Part shown: positions 42,774 to 53,253 of the stretch, piece after piece
How positions within the stretch are numbered: the stretch's first letter is position 1
Layout: each line of letters begins with the position of its first letter
Assembly: GCA_934168205.1 (NCBI GenBank)
Contig: CAKPMX010000001.1
Location: 124,001 to 188,000, forward strand
DNA: 64,000 nucleotides
DNA from: an uncultured Bacilli bacterium
Lineage (GTDB): Bacteria > Bacillota_I > Bacilli_A > RF39 > UBA660
Direction of reading: 5' to 3'
The notes under the pieces: model-generated
Database searches by the model: none
Seen by the model: the letters and a program-made list of their open reading frames with translations, nothing else
What the model was told of the DNA's origin: nothing
Program-made: the position numbers and the translations under genes

Positions 42774-44373
42774 AATTAAATATTCCAAAATATATCATAG
42801 CTAAACCAGCAACAGCAAGTAGCCAGGTAAAAATTTTACTAAGTAAATATGTATAACATTTCTTTGTCTTACCATCAATAATCATAGAATTAATTTCAAC
42901 GTATGGTACTGGACTACGTCTATACCAACCTTTAACAATAATATTTTTATTAAAATATTGTGATGATCTAAATAAAGCAAATATTTTATTAATAATATGA
43001 ACTGGCTGATTATAATCTAAAAATACAATTCCTGTACTATCTCTAATAACAAAGTCTTCATTAAATATACAACCAGGATTACCTCTACCAATAATCTCCC
43101 CTGATAAAACACAAGGTATAGCTGTTACTCCAGAAACTTTTACTTCACCTAATAAATTAGCAACAGTAGTTTCCTTATAATTAGAATTAGGATACTTTCT
43201 TCTTAAAGGAATAAATGAAGATAAAGCCGTTAATAATAACACACCACCAAAGGCAGCCAATCCATAATTACCTATTTCTCCTTCAAAAAATAATGCAAAT
43301 GAAATACTAACAATAAATACAGTTAATGGTAAATACTTAATTAAAATTTCTACCAAGAAATCATCAACATAAGATTCCGTTTTTTGTAAATCAAATTTAA
43401 TATAAGGTTCCATTCCATATTTACTGCTCATCTCAGAAAGAGCTTTTAAACGCTTAGATATTAATGGATGTGTAGAATTTAATTCATACCATTTAGCCCA
43501 AACATTCCACATTTCCCATTTCATAGCGTTCTTAATATTATCTTTTGAAACTTCACCATTATTATAACTACTAACAATAAGTGTCTTTGAAGTTCTAGAA
43601 TCAAATATACCTAAAGCATTTTTTGAAGAAACTGAAATCTTACCATCCCTACCAGTACTAGCACTAAGTCCATAACCTATTTTTACTAATGCTGAAGCTA
43701 GTAAATTAGGATTCTTTAACTCCTCCGCTGAAAAACTATCCGCATAATATTCTCTAACTCTAGATAACCATAAAATTATATACTGACAAATTATATATAA
43801 TATATAAGCAACATAGCCAATTGCCGCTAACTTAGAATTATCATCATCACTTGTATCAACATGTTCTGCAAACGTCTCATAAACAGCATATAAAATTAAA
43901 GGAACTAATTGAGCAATTGTCATAAGTGCCATATCATAATGAACGGCATGGCCAAGTTCATGACCAACTACAGCTTTTACTTCATCTTCACTCAATAACT
44001 CAAATGTACCTCTAGTCAAAACAATTCTAGCATCATTTTTAGTATGACCATATGTAAAAGCATTAGGCGCTCCATCATTAATATATCCAATTCTAGGATA
44101 TTTCATATTATGTTCCTGACATACTTTTATAATAAAATCTTTTAAGTAAGCAGGCATTTCCATATCAAATCTAGCCCTATAAAACCATTTCATTGATATG
44201 TCAGTCAAAAATGGAGAAATTAAAAATTGTAACACTATAACAGCAATCAAAACTAATATTGTAAATAAAATTGATACTCCTGAATAATAACATATTGGAA
44301 TAATTATAATTGCTAAAATACCATATAAAACAGACATTGTAATTAATGATACTCCAGCTAAACCTCTCTTCAT
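42772..44373 (-). CDS. M48-family (HtpX-like) membrane zinc metalloprotease
   Basis: 533 residues from ATG 44373 (GAGGTGA 6 bases upstream). Two N-terminal membrane helices (about 12-55), then the catalytic VVGHELGHAVHYD (zinc His pair and Glu) and a third ligand Glu in YYADSFSAEEL. HtpX proteases degrade misfolded membrane proteins. It is about 240 residues longer than E. coli HtpX: after the protease domain come two further helices (about 348-385), a beta-rich cytoplasmic segment resembling an OB or PH-like domain, and a last helix. Monocistronic. Confidence 0.85.
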   Translation of the reverse strand: MKRGLAGVSLITMSVLYGILAIIIIPICYYSGVSILFTILVLIAVIVLQFLISPFLTDISMKWFYRARFDMEMPAYLKDFIIKVCQEHNMKYPRIGYINDGAPNAFTYGHTKNDARIVLTRGTFELLSEDEVKAVVGHELGHAVHYDMALMTIAQLVPLILYAVYETFAEHVDTSDDDNSKLAAIGYVAYILYIICQYIILWLSRVREYYADSFSAEELKNPNLLASALVKIGYGLSASTGRDGKISVSSKNALGIFDSRTSKTLIVSSYNNGEVSKDNIKNAMKWEMWNVWAKWYELNSTHPLISKRLKALSEMSSKYGMEPYIKFDLQKTESYVDDFLVEILIKYLPLTVFIVSISFALFFEGEIGNYGLAAFGGVLLLTALSSFIPLRRKYPNSNYKETTVANLLGEVKVSGVTAIPCVLSGEIIGRGNPGCIFNEDFVIRDSTGIVFLDYNQPVHIINKIFALFRSSQYFNKNIIVKGWYRRSPVPYVEINSMIIDGKTKKCYTYLLSKIFTWLLAVAGLAMIYFGIFN

Positions 44374-44459
44374 CACACTTCACCTCTATAAAACAATAAT
44401 ATCATGAAAGATAAAATAATATACTAAAATATTAATAAATAATAAATGTTACTGTAAAC

Positions 44460-46616
44460 CTATCTAGGTAATAAACTCAAACTAACTTTTCCCTTTTCTA
44501 AAGAAATATCATCAACATAACAATCCACTATATCTCCAACACTAACAACTTCACTCGGATGTTTAATATATTTAGTAGTTAATTTAGAAATATGAGCAAG
44601 TCCATCATTATGAAGACCAATATCAATAAAAGCACCAAAGTCAACAACATTTCTAACCGTACCTTGTAACTTCATACCAACACTTAAATCTTTTATATCT
44701 AAAATATCACTTTTAAGTAAAGGTTGTGGCATCTCATCTCTAGGATCTAAATTAGGTTTTTTTAATGATGCAACAACATCTTCTAAAGTATAAATATCAG
44801 TATTAAGTTTTTCTTTATATTCATCTAAATTAATAGTATCAAGTTTTTTAATTAATTCACTCTTACCTATCATATCTTTAGAATAACCCAAGTCATCTAA
44901 TAATTTTAAAGCAATATCATAACTTTCAGGATGAATAGCAGTTGAATCTAATATATTATCACCATCTACTACTCTTAAGAAACCAATTGCTTGTTCATAA
45001 GCTTTATCAGATAATAGTTTTTTCTTCTTTATTTCTTCTCTAGAAGTAATCTTACCTATTTTTTCACGATACTCTATAATCTTTTCTATTGCTTTCTTAG
45101 TAATACCAGAAACATACTTCAATAATGAAGGCGAAGCTGTATTAATATTAACTCCTACACTATTAACACATTTTTCAACTACAAAGTCTAATGAACTAGA
45201 CAATTTCTTTTGTGATACATCATGTTGATACAAACCAACACCTATACCATCAGGTGGAATTTTAACAAGTTCAGCTAAAGGATCTTGAAGTCTTCTTCCA
45301 ATACTAACCGCACTTCTTTTTTCAACTGCCAAATCTGGAAATTCCTCTATCGCAATAGGAGAAGCACTATATATTGAAGCTCCAGCTTCTGAAACAATTA
45401 CATATTTACAGTCTAAATTATATTCCTTAATCATATCAGCACAAAACTTTTCAGACTCACGAGAAGCAGTACCATTACCTATCGCAATAATTGATACATT
45501 ATATCTTTTTATAAGTTGTACAACAACTTCTTTAGATAAGCGTACTCTTTCTTCTGTATTATTATTTAAAAATGGTTTAATAACTGTTGAATCTAAATAC
45601 TTTCCATTTTTATCAACAACAGCTAATTTACATCCATTAACAAACCCAGGGTCAAACGCTAAAACAACTCTTTCTTTCATTGGCGGAGTTAAAAGTAAAG
45701 CTTCCAAATTCTTACCAAAATTATCTATTGCTGCCTCTTCTCCTACTTCAGTTAAATCACTTCTAATTTCTCTTTCAATAGAAGGAGCAATTAATCTCTT
45801 ATAAGAATCATTTATAGCGTCTTTTACAACATCAACAACAAAGGATTTATCATTCTTAATAATTTTCTTTTCCAAATAAGAAATAATTCTCTCCTTATCT
45901 ATATCAATACTAACACTAAGTACTTTTTCATTTTCTCCTCTATTTAAAGCAAGTATTCTATGAGCTTTAATCCATTTAATAGGTTCTTGATAAGAATAAT
46001 ACATTTCATATGTCTTATTAGGATCTATATCATCACCTTTTTTCTTACTAGAACAAATAATACCATTTTTATAAAAATAACTACGTATCCATTTACGATA
46101 ACTAGCATTATCACTAATCCATTCCGCAATAATATATTTAGCTCCCTCAAGACATTTATCCATTGGTAAATCATCTTTTACAAATTTCTTTGTAATATCT
46201 TCTAAACTACTATTAGTAGGAAAACTCATAATTATTTTAGCTAAAGGTTCAAGCCCTAAAGCAATAGCTTCAGTTGCTTTAGTCTTTTTCTTCTCCTTAT
46301 ATGGTCTATATAAATCTTCAACTTCTACTAACTTTGAACAATTAAGAATAGAGTTTTTTAATTCTTCAGTAAGAAGTCCTTTTTCATCTATTAAACGTAT
46401 AACATCTTCTTTTCTTTTAAGTAAATTAACTTGATACTCATAAACTTCATTAATTTTTCTAATAGACTCTTCATCTAATGCCCCAGTTGCTTCCTTTCTA
46501 TATCTTGCAATAAAAGGAATAGTATTACCATCACTAAGTAATTCAAGTACAGTTATAACTTGCTTATCAGAAATACCTAAATCTGAAGCAATACTTTTAA
46601 TTATCATTTCATTCAT
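44460..46616 (-). CDS. tex: Tex-family RNA-binding transcription accessory protein
   Basis: 718 residues, usual length. Order: Tex_N helical domain (IPFIARYRKEATGALDEE), YqgF-like RNase H fold (VVLAFDPGFVNGCKLAVVDK, IIAIGNGTASRES), helix-hairpin-helix repeats (VNINTASPSLLKYVSGI) and a C-terminal S1 RNA-binding domain (LQGTVRNVVDFGAFIDIGLH). Tex proteins bind RNA and associate with transcription; exact role in Firmicutes is unsettled. Single gene with no obvious partners. Confidence 0.95.
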   Translation of the reverse strand: MNEMIIKSIASDLGISDKQVITVLELLSDGNTIPFIARYRKEATGALDEESIRKINEVYEYQVNLLKRKEDVIRLIDEKGLLTEELKNSILNCSKLVEVEDLYRPYKEKKKTKATEAIALGLEPLAKIIMSFPTNSSLEDITKKFVKDDLPMDKCLEGAKYIIAEWISDNASYRKWIRSYFYKNGIICSSKKKGDDIDPNKTYEMYYSYQEPIKWIKAHRILALNRGENEKVLSVSIDIDKERIISYLEKKIIKNDKSFVVDVVKDAINDSYKRLIAPSIEREIRSDLTEVGEEAAIDNFGKNLEALLLTPPMKERVVLAFDPGFVNGCKLAVVDKNGKYLDSTVIKPFLNNNTEERVRLSKEVVVQLIKRYNVSIIAIGNGTASRESEKFCADMIKEYNLDCKYVIVSEAGASIYSASPIAIEEFPDLAVEKRSAVSIGRRLQDPLAELVKIPPDGIGVGLYQHDVSQKKLSSSLDFVVEKCVNSVGVNINTASPSLLKYVSGITKKAIEKIIEYREKIGKITSREEIKKKKLLSDKAYEQAIGFLRVVDGDNILDSTAIHPESYDIALKLLDDLGYSKDMIGKSELIKKLDTINLDEYKEKLNTDIYTLEDVVASLKKPNLDPRDEMPQPLLKSDILDIKDLSVGMKLQGTVRNVVDFGAFIDIGLHNDGLAHISKLTTKYIKHPSEVVSVGDIVDCYVDDISLEKGKVSLSLLPR

Positions 46617-46667
46617 TATGTCTAACCTCTTTCAAATTTTATATATTAATTATATCGCAAAACAAGC

Positions 46668-46693
46668 CAAGAAAAAAGAGAGTTTACACTCCC
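46668..46693 (-). terminator. terminator of hybrid kinase gene
   Basis: GGGAGT / ACTCTC stem-loop followed by TTTTTT on the minus strand, overlapping the stop codon. Confidence 0.7.
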
Positions 46694-48918
46694 TTCATAA
46701 TTTTAACTGCTACATCTTTTGCTTCTTCTAAATCTTTAAAATGTTTATCTACATATTCCTTATCTTTATCTTTACTCTTTAATTCATGTAAGAAACTTAC
46801 ATTTGCTAGTTTTGTAAATCCTAAGTATTTACAGTCACTCTTTAATGAATGTACTTCAATGGCATAATTCTCTAAGTCCCCTGACTCTTTATATTTCTTT
46901 ATTCTTTCCCATCTACTATCTATTTCACTTAAAAAGTCTTTTAATGTAACTTCATACATATTCATATCTCCAAGTAATTCTAATGCTTTATCTACATTTA
47001 CACCATTACTTCTTAAATACTCTTCATGACTCTGTTCATCTTTTTCGATTTTCTCATTCTCTACTACTGTTACATTTGTAACAGTTTCTTCTTTTTCAGC
47101 TAATACTTTATTTAAGACTTTTATTAAAGCTTCTTTTTCGATAGGTTTAGCTAAGTATTCATCAAATCCTAACTCTAAATAATTCTCTCTCATTCCAGAT
47201 ATAGCGTTAGCCGTTAAAGCTACTACTGGCGTAATAAATCCAGGCATCTCTTTTAACTTAGCAAATGTTTCAGCTCCAGACATCTTAGGCATCATATCAT
47301 CCATAAATATTAAATCATACTTCTCGCCTGATGATATCTTATCCAAACATTCAAATCCAGAATTAACTGTAGTTATATTATTAGCGTTATATCTTTCTAA
47401 TAACTTAGAAGCCACTTTTAGATTCAAGTTATTATCATCTACTATTAATATTTTAACATCAGTTAAATTAACATCTTTCTTTAATACTTTTACTTCTTTT
47501 TTAACTTCTGGCTCTACTTCTATTACCTCATTACTAATCTTTTGAGGTATCATAGCTGTAAACTTAGATCCAGATCCATAAACTGTATGAACTACTATTT
47601 TACCGCCCATTAAGTCAACTAATTGTTTAGTAATCGCAAGTCCTAATCCAGTTCCTTCAATAGTAGTATTTTTATCTTCATCAAGTCTTTGAAACTTCGT
47701 AAATAATTGATCAACTGCCTCTTTCTTTATTCCTCTACCAGAGTCTTCAACAGATACAATTAATCTACACATATCATCAGTATTAACACAAGTTATTTCA
47801 TACCTAATAAAACCTTTATCAGTATATTTAACAGCATTAGATAACAAGTTAGTTATTATCTTCTTAACATTATTATAATCTCCATATAAAACTTTAGGAA
47901 CATTAGGATCAATATAATAAGTAAACTTAATATCTTTCTCTTTAGCTTTAACCTCTATTAAAGTAGCTAACTCTTCAAAAGTACTTCTAGCGTCATATGA
48001 AGAACAATTTAATTCTAACTTACCAGATTCAATTTTAGAAATATCCAAAATACCATTAACTATTTCAAGCAATGTCTTAGAAGCATTAACTATGTCTTTA
48101 GCGTTTTCTTTAGCTTCATCCAAAGTAGTAGCGTTATTAACACAGTCAGAAAAACCAACAATTGCGTTCAATGGAGTTCTAATCTCATGAGACATACTAG
48201 ATAAAAAGTCAGTCTTAGCATGATTAGCCCTATCAGCCTCATCTTTAGCTTTCTGTAAAGCTTCAACCAGTTTCATATCTGGGTTTTCAATTGTATGATA
48301 CATGATTGACGTTATAAAAAATTCGAACGGAACAATTAAAAACAATTCTGGAACAAACATCTGGATAATCATTACAACTGTACCAAAGATTATAAAAAAC
48401 CATAAAGGAATATATTTCTTGCTAAAATTCTTTACATTAGAAAATGCCGAAACAACCATTATTATGATATAAACAGTCGATATCAAATAGCTTGCATAAA
48501 CACCTACACCATAACTATAAAGACCTCCAGTTTCTAAAGTTTTAAACTTCAAACTAGAAAATAAAATTATAAATGAAAAAATTAAATTTAATAACAATAT
48601 AGTTTTGGAAAATTTATTCTTCTTATTTTCGTCAAGTCTTTTTGAAATACAAATAACATAAACTGTGAATAACGCAGTCCACGAAATCATAGAAATTAAA
48701 TAAATTTTACCAAGCAAAACATTTATAATAGATAAAACGTTTCCTTTCAAACATAAATAAGAAGCGATTCCTGTTACAGACTCCAATATAGTAACAATTA
48801 TCAAATATCCATATATAGTATTTTCTTTACTTTTTATTTTCTTCTTAAAAAAGAAACAGCAACAAATTAATATCGTATATAATAATCCAGAAACGTTAAG
48901 AAAAATCATAGCATCCAC
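46684..48918 (-). CDS. hybrid sensor histidine kinase (HisKA-HATPase-REC-Hpt)
   Basis: 744 residues, GTG 48918 with GGTGA 6 bases upstream. Six or seven membrane helices in the first 210 residues form the sensor part. Then HisKA with H244 in SSMSHEIRTPLNA, HATPase (NLLSNAVKYT, DSGRGI, GTGLGLAI), a receiver domain with the phospho-acceptor Asp in DLIFMDDMMPKMSG, and a C-terminal Hpt domain with His in EVHSLKSDCKYLG. A full phosphorelay is in one chain, ready to pass phosphate to a separate response regulator, none of which is nearby. Such multi-sensor kinases include Spo0A-type and c-di-GMP inputs, but the signal cannot be told. Confidence 0.92.
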   Translation of the reverse strand: MDAMIFLNVSGLLYTILICCCFFFKKKIKSKENTIYGYLIIVTILESVTGIASYLCLKGNVLSIINVLLGKIYLISMISWTALFTVYVICISKRLDENKKNKFSKTILLLNLIFSFIILFSSLKFKTLETGGLYSYGVGVYASYLISTVYIIIMVVSAFSNVKNFSKKYIPLWFFIIFGTVVMIIQMFVPELFLIVPFEFFITSIMYHTIENPDMKLVEALQKAKDEADRANHAKTDFLSSMSHEIRTPLNAIVGFSDCVNNATTLDEAKENAKDIVNASKTLLEIVNGILDISKIESGKLELNCSSYDARSTFEELATLIEVKAKEKDIKFTYYIDPNVPKVLYGDYNNVKKIITNLLSNAVKYTDKGFIRYEITCVNTDDMCRLIVSVEDSGRGIKKEAVDQLFTKFQRLDEDKNTTIEGTGLGLAITKQLVDLMGGKIVVHTVYGSGSKFTAMIPQKISNEVIEVEPEVKKEVKVLKKDVNLTDVKILIVDDNNLNLKVASKLLERYNANNITTVNSGFECLDKISSGEKYDLIFMDDMMPKMSGAETFAKLKEMPGFITPVVALTANAISGMRENYLELGFDEYLAKPIEKEALIKVLNKVLAEKEETVTNVTVVENEKIEKDEQSHEEYLRSNGVNVDKALELLGDMNMYEVTLKDFLSEIDSRWERIKKYKESGDLENYAIEVHSLKSDCKYLGFTKLANVSFLHELKSKDKDKEYVDKHFKDLEEAKDVAVKIMKGV

Positions 48919-48965
48919 ATAGCATCACCATATTATAAATTATAACACTAACACTACTTTTCAGC

Positions 48966-48994
48966 AATAATAAAGAGAACATCAAATGTTCTCT
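48966..48994 (-). terminator. terminator of AMP-binding gene
   Basis: AGAGAACAT, 3-base loop, ATGTTCTCT then TTATTATT on the minus strand. Confidence 0.75.
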
Positions 48995-49002
48995 CAAATA
49001 CA

Positions 49003-50856
49003 TTATTTAATTAATTTTTTTCCGGAAGATTCAGGATACACTATCTCAAAATTTTTAACACCCATATTATCAGATTCAATTTTTAAATTGATAGAAACAC
49101 CAGGAATACCATTTTGCATTATTTCATGAAAATCATGTTTACCCATTGTATTTTTTGGTATCTCATCAACAAAAGTCCAAATTTCAGGTATATCCCTAAA
49201 ATTCGCTTGATAAAAATCATTAACTTTTCCATCAATAAAGTAATCCTTTACATGACGAGTTATAAAATCTTCTAAATCGATATTTTTAAATTTTTCGCCC
49301 AACTTAACATATGCTCTCGGAACATTTCCTCCTTGTTTCTCATCATAACTTGGAACAAGAATACAATCATCAACTTCAGTAAAACTAGAAATTAAACTTT
49401 CTATATTAGCAGGATATATATTATAAGCGTCTTTTCTATTAAACATTCTATCCATACGTTCAACAAATTCTAAACTTCCATCCGGAAGCTTCCTTACAAT
49501 ATCTTTTGTTGGCAAGTAACGAATGCCATCAATTGTTTCAGTTTGAACAACAATGTTATCATCTAATATGCCAGAAGTTAAATTAGGACTAGAAACCATA
49601 GCTTCACCCTCAATAGAATTGCCATCTTCAACAATAATTTGCTTTGATTTCGGATCCCTAATCAAATATGTTGTTAAAGGAAGAGGTACTCCCATTCCAC
49701 CTATATGGTTGTAATCGTCCAACGTAAAAGTACCACATCCACAAAGTTGAGATAAACCATGACCTTTTTTTAAAACAATATCCGCACCATGTTTTTTAAA
49801 AAAATCATTAATCAATTCTTCATCACCTGAAACAGTAGGAGTTCCGCCACTTACTGCCTGCTTTAAAAAAGACAAATCAGCTTCTTCAAGTGTTGAATCT
49901 TTTAGCATTGAAACCCAAGCCGGATGATTTGCCATAACAATAGCCGGTTTATAAGCTAACAAATATTTACCAAAATTTTCCGGTTGAAATAGAGGTAATT
50001 GTACTAACTCCATTCCTTGACTAAAACCTAAATGCACCGTATTAACAGAACCATAAGCAGCAAAATACGGAATAAAATGCAATATTCTTTGTCCAGGTTC
50101 AAAAACTATATTTGCCAAATCATGCTGCTTTATCAACGCATTTCTATTAAAGTCAGTTATTGGGATTGGTTTACCCATACCAGTAGTAGTTCCAGAAGTA
50201 TGAGTGATTAATGATAAATAAGAAGGAGTCATAGTATCATAATCAATTTGTTGATATCTACTATTTCTTAAAGCATCACCAATTCTAACAACATTTCCAT
50301 CAAATCTATTAAAATGATGAACAATTTTTCCAATTCTCTGAATTTTCTTTGGCATTTGTGAATTCATAAAAGAAGAATGATATAAAACTATATTTCTAAC
50401 TTTAAATTCATCCTTTAATCTTGAAGATATACTTTTTAAACTCTGTGCATATAGCAAATCTAAAGAAATTATATCTGTGATTTTTTCATCATTAATATAT
50501 CTCTCGATTTTTTCAGAACTCGTCGTAGGATCAATAAAATCGCAAACAGCGCCAGTCATATCTAAAGCATAATCAATAATAGCAGTTTCTGCAACATTAG
50601 GCATTAATACTAAAGCCCTAGAATTGTTATTTCTAGATATACCTAACGCTGAAAAAGCCTTAGCTGTATCATCCCAAGCCTCAAACATTTCACCATATGA
50701 AATTTTATGTTCATCTTCTGATATGGCTACATTATCAAGTCTAGAACTGTTTCTGTCTTTTATCAATTTCCAACTTTTAACATCAGGAATGCTAGTATTT
50801 TTACCAGCTAATAATTCCTTATAATACTCATCTATATTAATTTTATACACAGACAT
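49003..50856 (-). CDS. AMP-dependent acyl/aryl-CoA synthetase-like enzyme
   Basis: 617 residues from ATG 50856 (MSVYKINIDEYY), with GGTGA 4 bases upstream; a 25-residue extension to 50931 is unlikely. ANL superfamily: the phosphate-binding loop THTSGTTTGMGKPI, adenylation-domain middle motif near GHGLSQLCGCG, and C-terminal PKNTMGKHD with the conserved Lys. The enzyme activates a carboxylate with ATP to an acyl-adenylate and usually transfers it to CoA or a carrier. No carrier protein or biosynthetic neighbours are seen, so the substrate is unknown. Monocistronic. Confidence 0.85.
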   Translation of the reverse strand: MSVYKINIDEYYKELLAGKNTSIPDVKSWKLIKDRNSSRLDNVAISEDEHKISYGEMFEAWDDTAKAFSALGISRNNNSRALVLMPNVAETAIIDYALDMTGAVCDFIDPTTSSEKIERYINDEKITDIISLDLLYAQSLKSISSRLKDEFKVRNIVLYHSSFMNSQMPKKIQRIGKIVHHFNRFDGNVVRIGDALRNSRYQQIDYDTMTPSYLSLITHTSGTTTGMGKPIPITDFNRNALIKQHDLANIVFEPGQRILHFIPYFAAYGSVNTVHLGFSQGMELVQLPLFQPENFGKYLLAYKPAIVMANHPAWVSMLKDSTLEEADLSFLKQAVSGGTPTVSGDEELINDFFKKHGADIVLKKGHGLSQLCGCGTFTLDDYNHIGGMGVPLPLTTYLIRDPKSKQIIVEDGNSIEGEAMVSSPNLTSGILDDNIVVQTETIDGIRYLPTKDIVRKLPDGSLEFVERMDRMFNRKDAYNIYPANIESLISSFTEVDDCILVPSYDEKQGGNVPRAYVKLGEKFKNIDLEDFITRHVKDYFIDGKVNDFYQANFRDIPEIWTFVDEIPKNTMGKHDFHEIMQNGIPGVSINLKIESDNMGVKNFEIVYPESSGKKLIK

Positions 50857-50929
50857 AACATCACCATATATGCTAACTGCATACCCTTTCCAATTGCCGC
50901 CTATTATAACACAAAACCTATTTTTTTTC

Positions 50930-50956
50930 AAGATAAAAGAAGTAAATTACTACTTC
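50930..50956 (-). terminator. terminator of 3D-domain gene
   Basis: GAAGTA / TACTTC stem (50939-50956) followed on the minus strand by TTTTATCTT. Confidence 0.6.
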
Positions 50957-50993
50957 ACTTTAATTTTATAATAAACCCAATTGTTAATCAATA

Positions 50994-51527
50994 CTAAAAT
51001 CCATATCTAAGTATTTCAAATTTAGTATTATAATTGACTCCATCCCTATTAGCTAAATATTCATTAGGATAAAGTAAATCAAATAACGCTTTACCATTAA
51101 AGCCTATTGAACCTCCTCTATCCAATACAATTCCTAAAAAAGACTCCATATCATAACTAACCCTAACAATAGTTCCAAAAGGATAAGACTTATCTCCTGC
51201 TAGTATTCTAACATTTCCATAATAATTATCATTATAGTAAATTGTACCAGATTCAACATAAAGACCATATGCTAAATAACCAGTACATAAATAACAGTCA
51301 GATCCATATCTAGATAATTTACCAAGTTGAATTTCTAATACATCATCAACTACCTTTTCATCACTATTATCAAATATTTCTTCAACATCACTATCTAATT
51401 CATCATCTATAATTATTTCATTAGAAGCATATACATATTCTTTATAGACATCTTTCTTATCAACATCTATATAAGTCATTATTAATAAAGCTATTAAACA
51501 AACAATAGCGTATTTATAAATTTTCAT
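50994..51527 (-). CDS. secreted 3D-domain (double-psi beta-barrel) protein
   Basis: 177 residues. Signal/anchor segment at residues 5-20, an acidic linker, then a compact domain with YPFGTIVRVSYD...GIVLDRGGSIG...ALFDLL. This is the pattern of 3D-domain/RlpA-like barrels found in cell-wall lytic transglycosylases such as MltA and Firmicute YabE/YocH. The usual three Asp are partly recognisable. Two cysteines (CYLC) precede the domain. Likely acts on, or binds, peptidoglycan outside the cell. Single gene. Confidence 0.65.
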   Translation of the reverse strand: MKIYKYAIVCLIALLIMTYIDVDKKDVYKEYVYASNEIIIDDELDSDVEEIFDNSDEKVVDDVLEIQLGKLSRYGSDCYLCTGYLAYGLYVESGTIYYNDNYYGNVRILAGDKSYPFGTIVRVSYDMESFLGIVLDRGGSIGFNGKALFDLLYPNEYLANRDGVNYNTKFEILRYGF

Positions 51528-51598
51528 AAAAAAACTCCCTGTAAATACAAAGATAACATATTTACAAAGAGTTTACAATACTTTACATATATTGGCAA

Positions 51599-52537
51599 TT
51601 ATGATGCTGATCTTTCACACTTATAACCAGATGCACTCATATTCTTTTCAATTACATCTATATTTTGTTCATTTTCAAATTCAGGATAAACACCACCAGC
51701 TTCTATATAAGCAGAATTAATGCTTTCCTTATTAATTAATGAATAAGTAAAATCTTGTGTTTCAACAACAGTACCTTCAGACTGATTACAACTAACTCTT
51801 ACTCCAGCTAATGAATCAACCTCATTTTGAAGTAATTTACATTTACTTAAAACAGCATCCAATTGATCACTATCAACAATAGCGTCACCTTCAGTAGAAG
51901 TAACATAAGACAATTTATTTAATTTACTATCAGTAAAACTAAATTGTGCTGTATAACTAATATTAAAAATATCTGTAGTTCTATCAAGTCTACAAGTTAA
52001 TAACCCTGTTGTAATAGCGGGAGCATTTTCTTGTGCCTTTAAATCTTTCTTAATATTAATATAATTAGTTATATCAGGTAAAAAGAAAACTAAAGCAAAC
52101 ATAAATATAAAGAAAATAATCATTAAAGCATACTTAAACTTACTAACTGGCTTAGCTTCATACTTTTCATTTTCTTCTCTTTGCTTTCTTCTTTCAGCCT
52201 CTAATTTATCAGACATCTGTTTAGACATAATAACTGGAGTTGTTTTCTTATCATCTTTTTGTTTAAATAAACTAAATCTTTCATCAGCTTTTTTTGCATT
52301 ATCTGTATTTTCTATTTGTTCAGTATTAGCCTCAGCAGTTGTAGTATTAACAGTACTAACAGGAACAGTAGTATCATTAGAAACACCAACACCAGTATTA
52401 ACACTAGTATTTGTATCAGTAACACTCTGAACTACACCAGGATTATTATTAACAGCAGTTGGAACACTATTAGTAGAGCCTTGTGCCAAATTATTATTTT
52501 GATTCAAATTTTCATTAGGATTAACATTATTATTCAT
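51599..52537 (-). CDS. single-pass membrane protein with Asn-rich N-terminus
   Basis: 312 residues from ATG 52537 (GGAGG 10 bases upstream); 27 residues of upstream frame are not supported. Asn/Thr/Val-rich low-complexity first 90 residues, a Lys/Arg/Glu-rich helical stretch (KLEAERRKQREENEKYEAKP), one membrane helix (about 139-159) and an outer domain of about 150 residues with four Cys. Same design as the proteins at 17132 and 63149. No known family; the outer domain may form disulfides. Convergent with nothing; followed by the pilus-unrelated 3D gene. Confidence 0.6.
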   Translation of the reverse strand: MNNNVNPNENLNQNNNLAQGSTNSVPTAVNNNPGVVQSVTDTNTSVNTGVGVSNDTTVPVSTVNTTTAEANTEQIENTDNAKKADERFSLFKQKDDKKTTPVIMSKQMSDKLEAERRKQREENEKYEAKPVSKFKYALMIIFFIFMFALVFFLPDITNYINIKKDLKAQENAPAITTGLLTCRLDRTTDIFNISYTAQFSFTDSKLNKLSYVTSTEGDAIVDSDQLDAVLSKCKLLQNEVDSLAGVRVSCNQSEGTVVETQDFTYSLINKESINSAYIEAGGVYPEFENEQNIDVIEKNMSASGYKCERSAS

Positions 52538-52604
52538 CACTAACCAGCCTCCTATTGTCTTCATTATAACACATAATAAAATGACTTTCCATACTAAAAA
52601 ACAA

Positions 52605-52628
52605 AATAAAAGTACCAATATAGGTACT
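52605..52628 (-). terminator. terminator after rpe
   Basis: AGTACC, 6-base loop, GGTACT followed on the minus strand by TTTATTTTG; it overlaps the rpe stop codon. Confidence 0.75.
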
Positions 52629-53253
52629 ATCTTAAACTATCTATTTTTTCTTGAAAATCATCACTTCTTACGATATAACTACCAGAAGTAACTATATCAA
52701 CACCATCACATAAACTTCTACTCTTATCATTAACTCCACCATCTATATTAATAACAGCCTTAGAATTATATGCATCAAGTAAAGCTCTAACTTCTTTTAT
52801 CTTATTACTTGTCTCAACAATAAACTCTTGCCCACCTTTACCAGGTTCAACACTCATAATTAAAACCAAATCTATATATGGCAAATATGGAACCAATTCA
52901 CTTACTTTAGTATCGGGTTTTATTGCCAAACCAGCCTTAATAGAATACTTATGAATAAGCTCTAAACACTCCTCAATATTTTGATCAACTTCGACATGAA
53001 AAGTTATATATTCTGTATTCAACTCTGCATATAAAGGAATATATTTACTTGGATCCGCTACCATTAAATGAACATCTAATCTCTTAGAAGTATATTTATA
53101 AATATTTCTCATCTCACTAAATGGCATAGTTTTATTCTTTACAAACTTCCCATCCATAATATCAACATGAATATAATCAACATCAGTCTCATTTAATTTA
53201 ACTAAATCTTTAATCAAGTCTTTGCAACTTAAAAACGAAGCACTTACTTTCAT
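52627..53253 (-). CDS. rpe: ribulose-phosphate 3-epimerase
   Basis: 208 residues, TIM barrel. Interconverts ribulose-5-phosphate and xylulose-5-phosphate in the pentose phosphate pathway. Motifs: HVDIMDGKFV (metal His and Asp), RLDVHLMVADP, SVEPGKGGQEF and NIDGGVND. Its start overlaps the rsgA stop by 4 bases. Last gene of the priA-rpe cluster, as in many Firmicutes. Confidence 0.95.
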   Translation of the reverse strand: MKVSASFLSCKDLIKDLVKLNETDVDYIHVDIMDGKFVKNKTMPFSEMRNIYKYTSKRLDVHLMVADPSKYIPLYAELNTEYITFHVEVDQNIEECLELIHKYSIKAGLAIKPDTKVSELVPYLPYIDLVLIMSVEPGKGGQEFIVETSNKIKEVRALLDAYNSKAVINIDGGVNDKSRSLCDGVDIVTSGSYIVRSDDFQEKIDSLR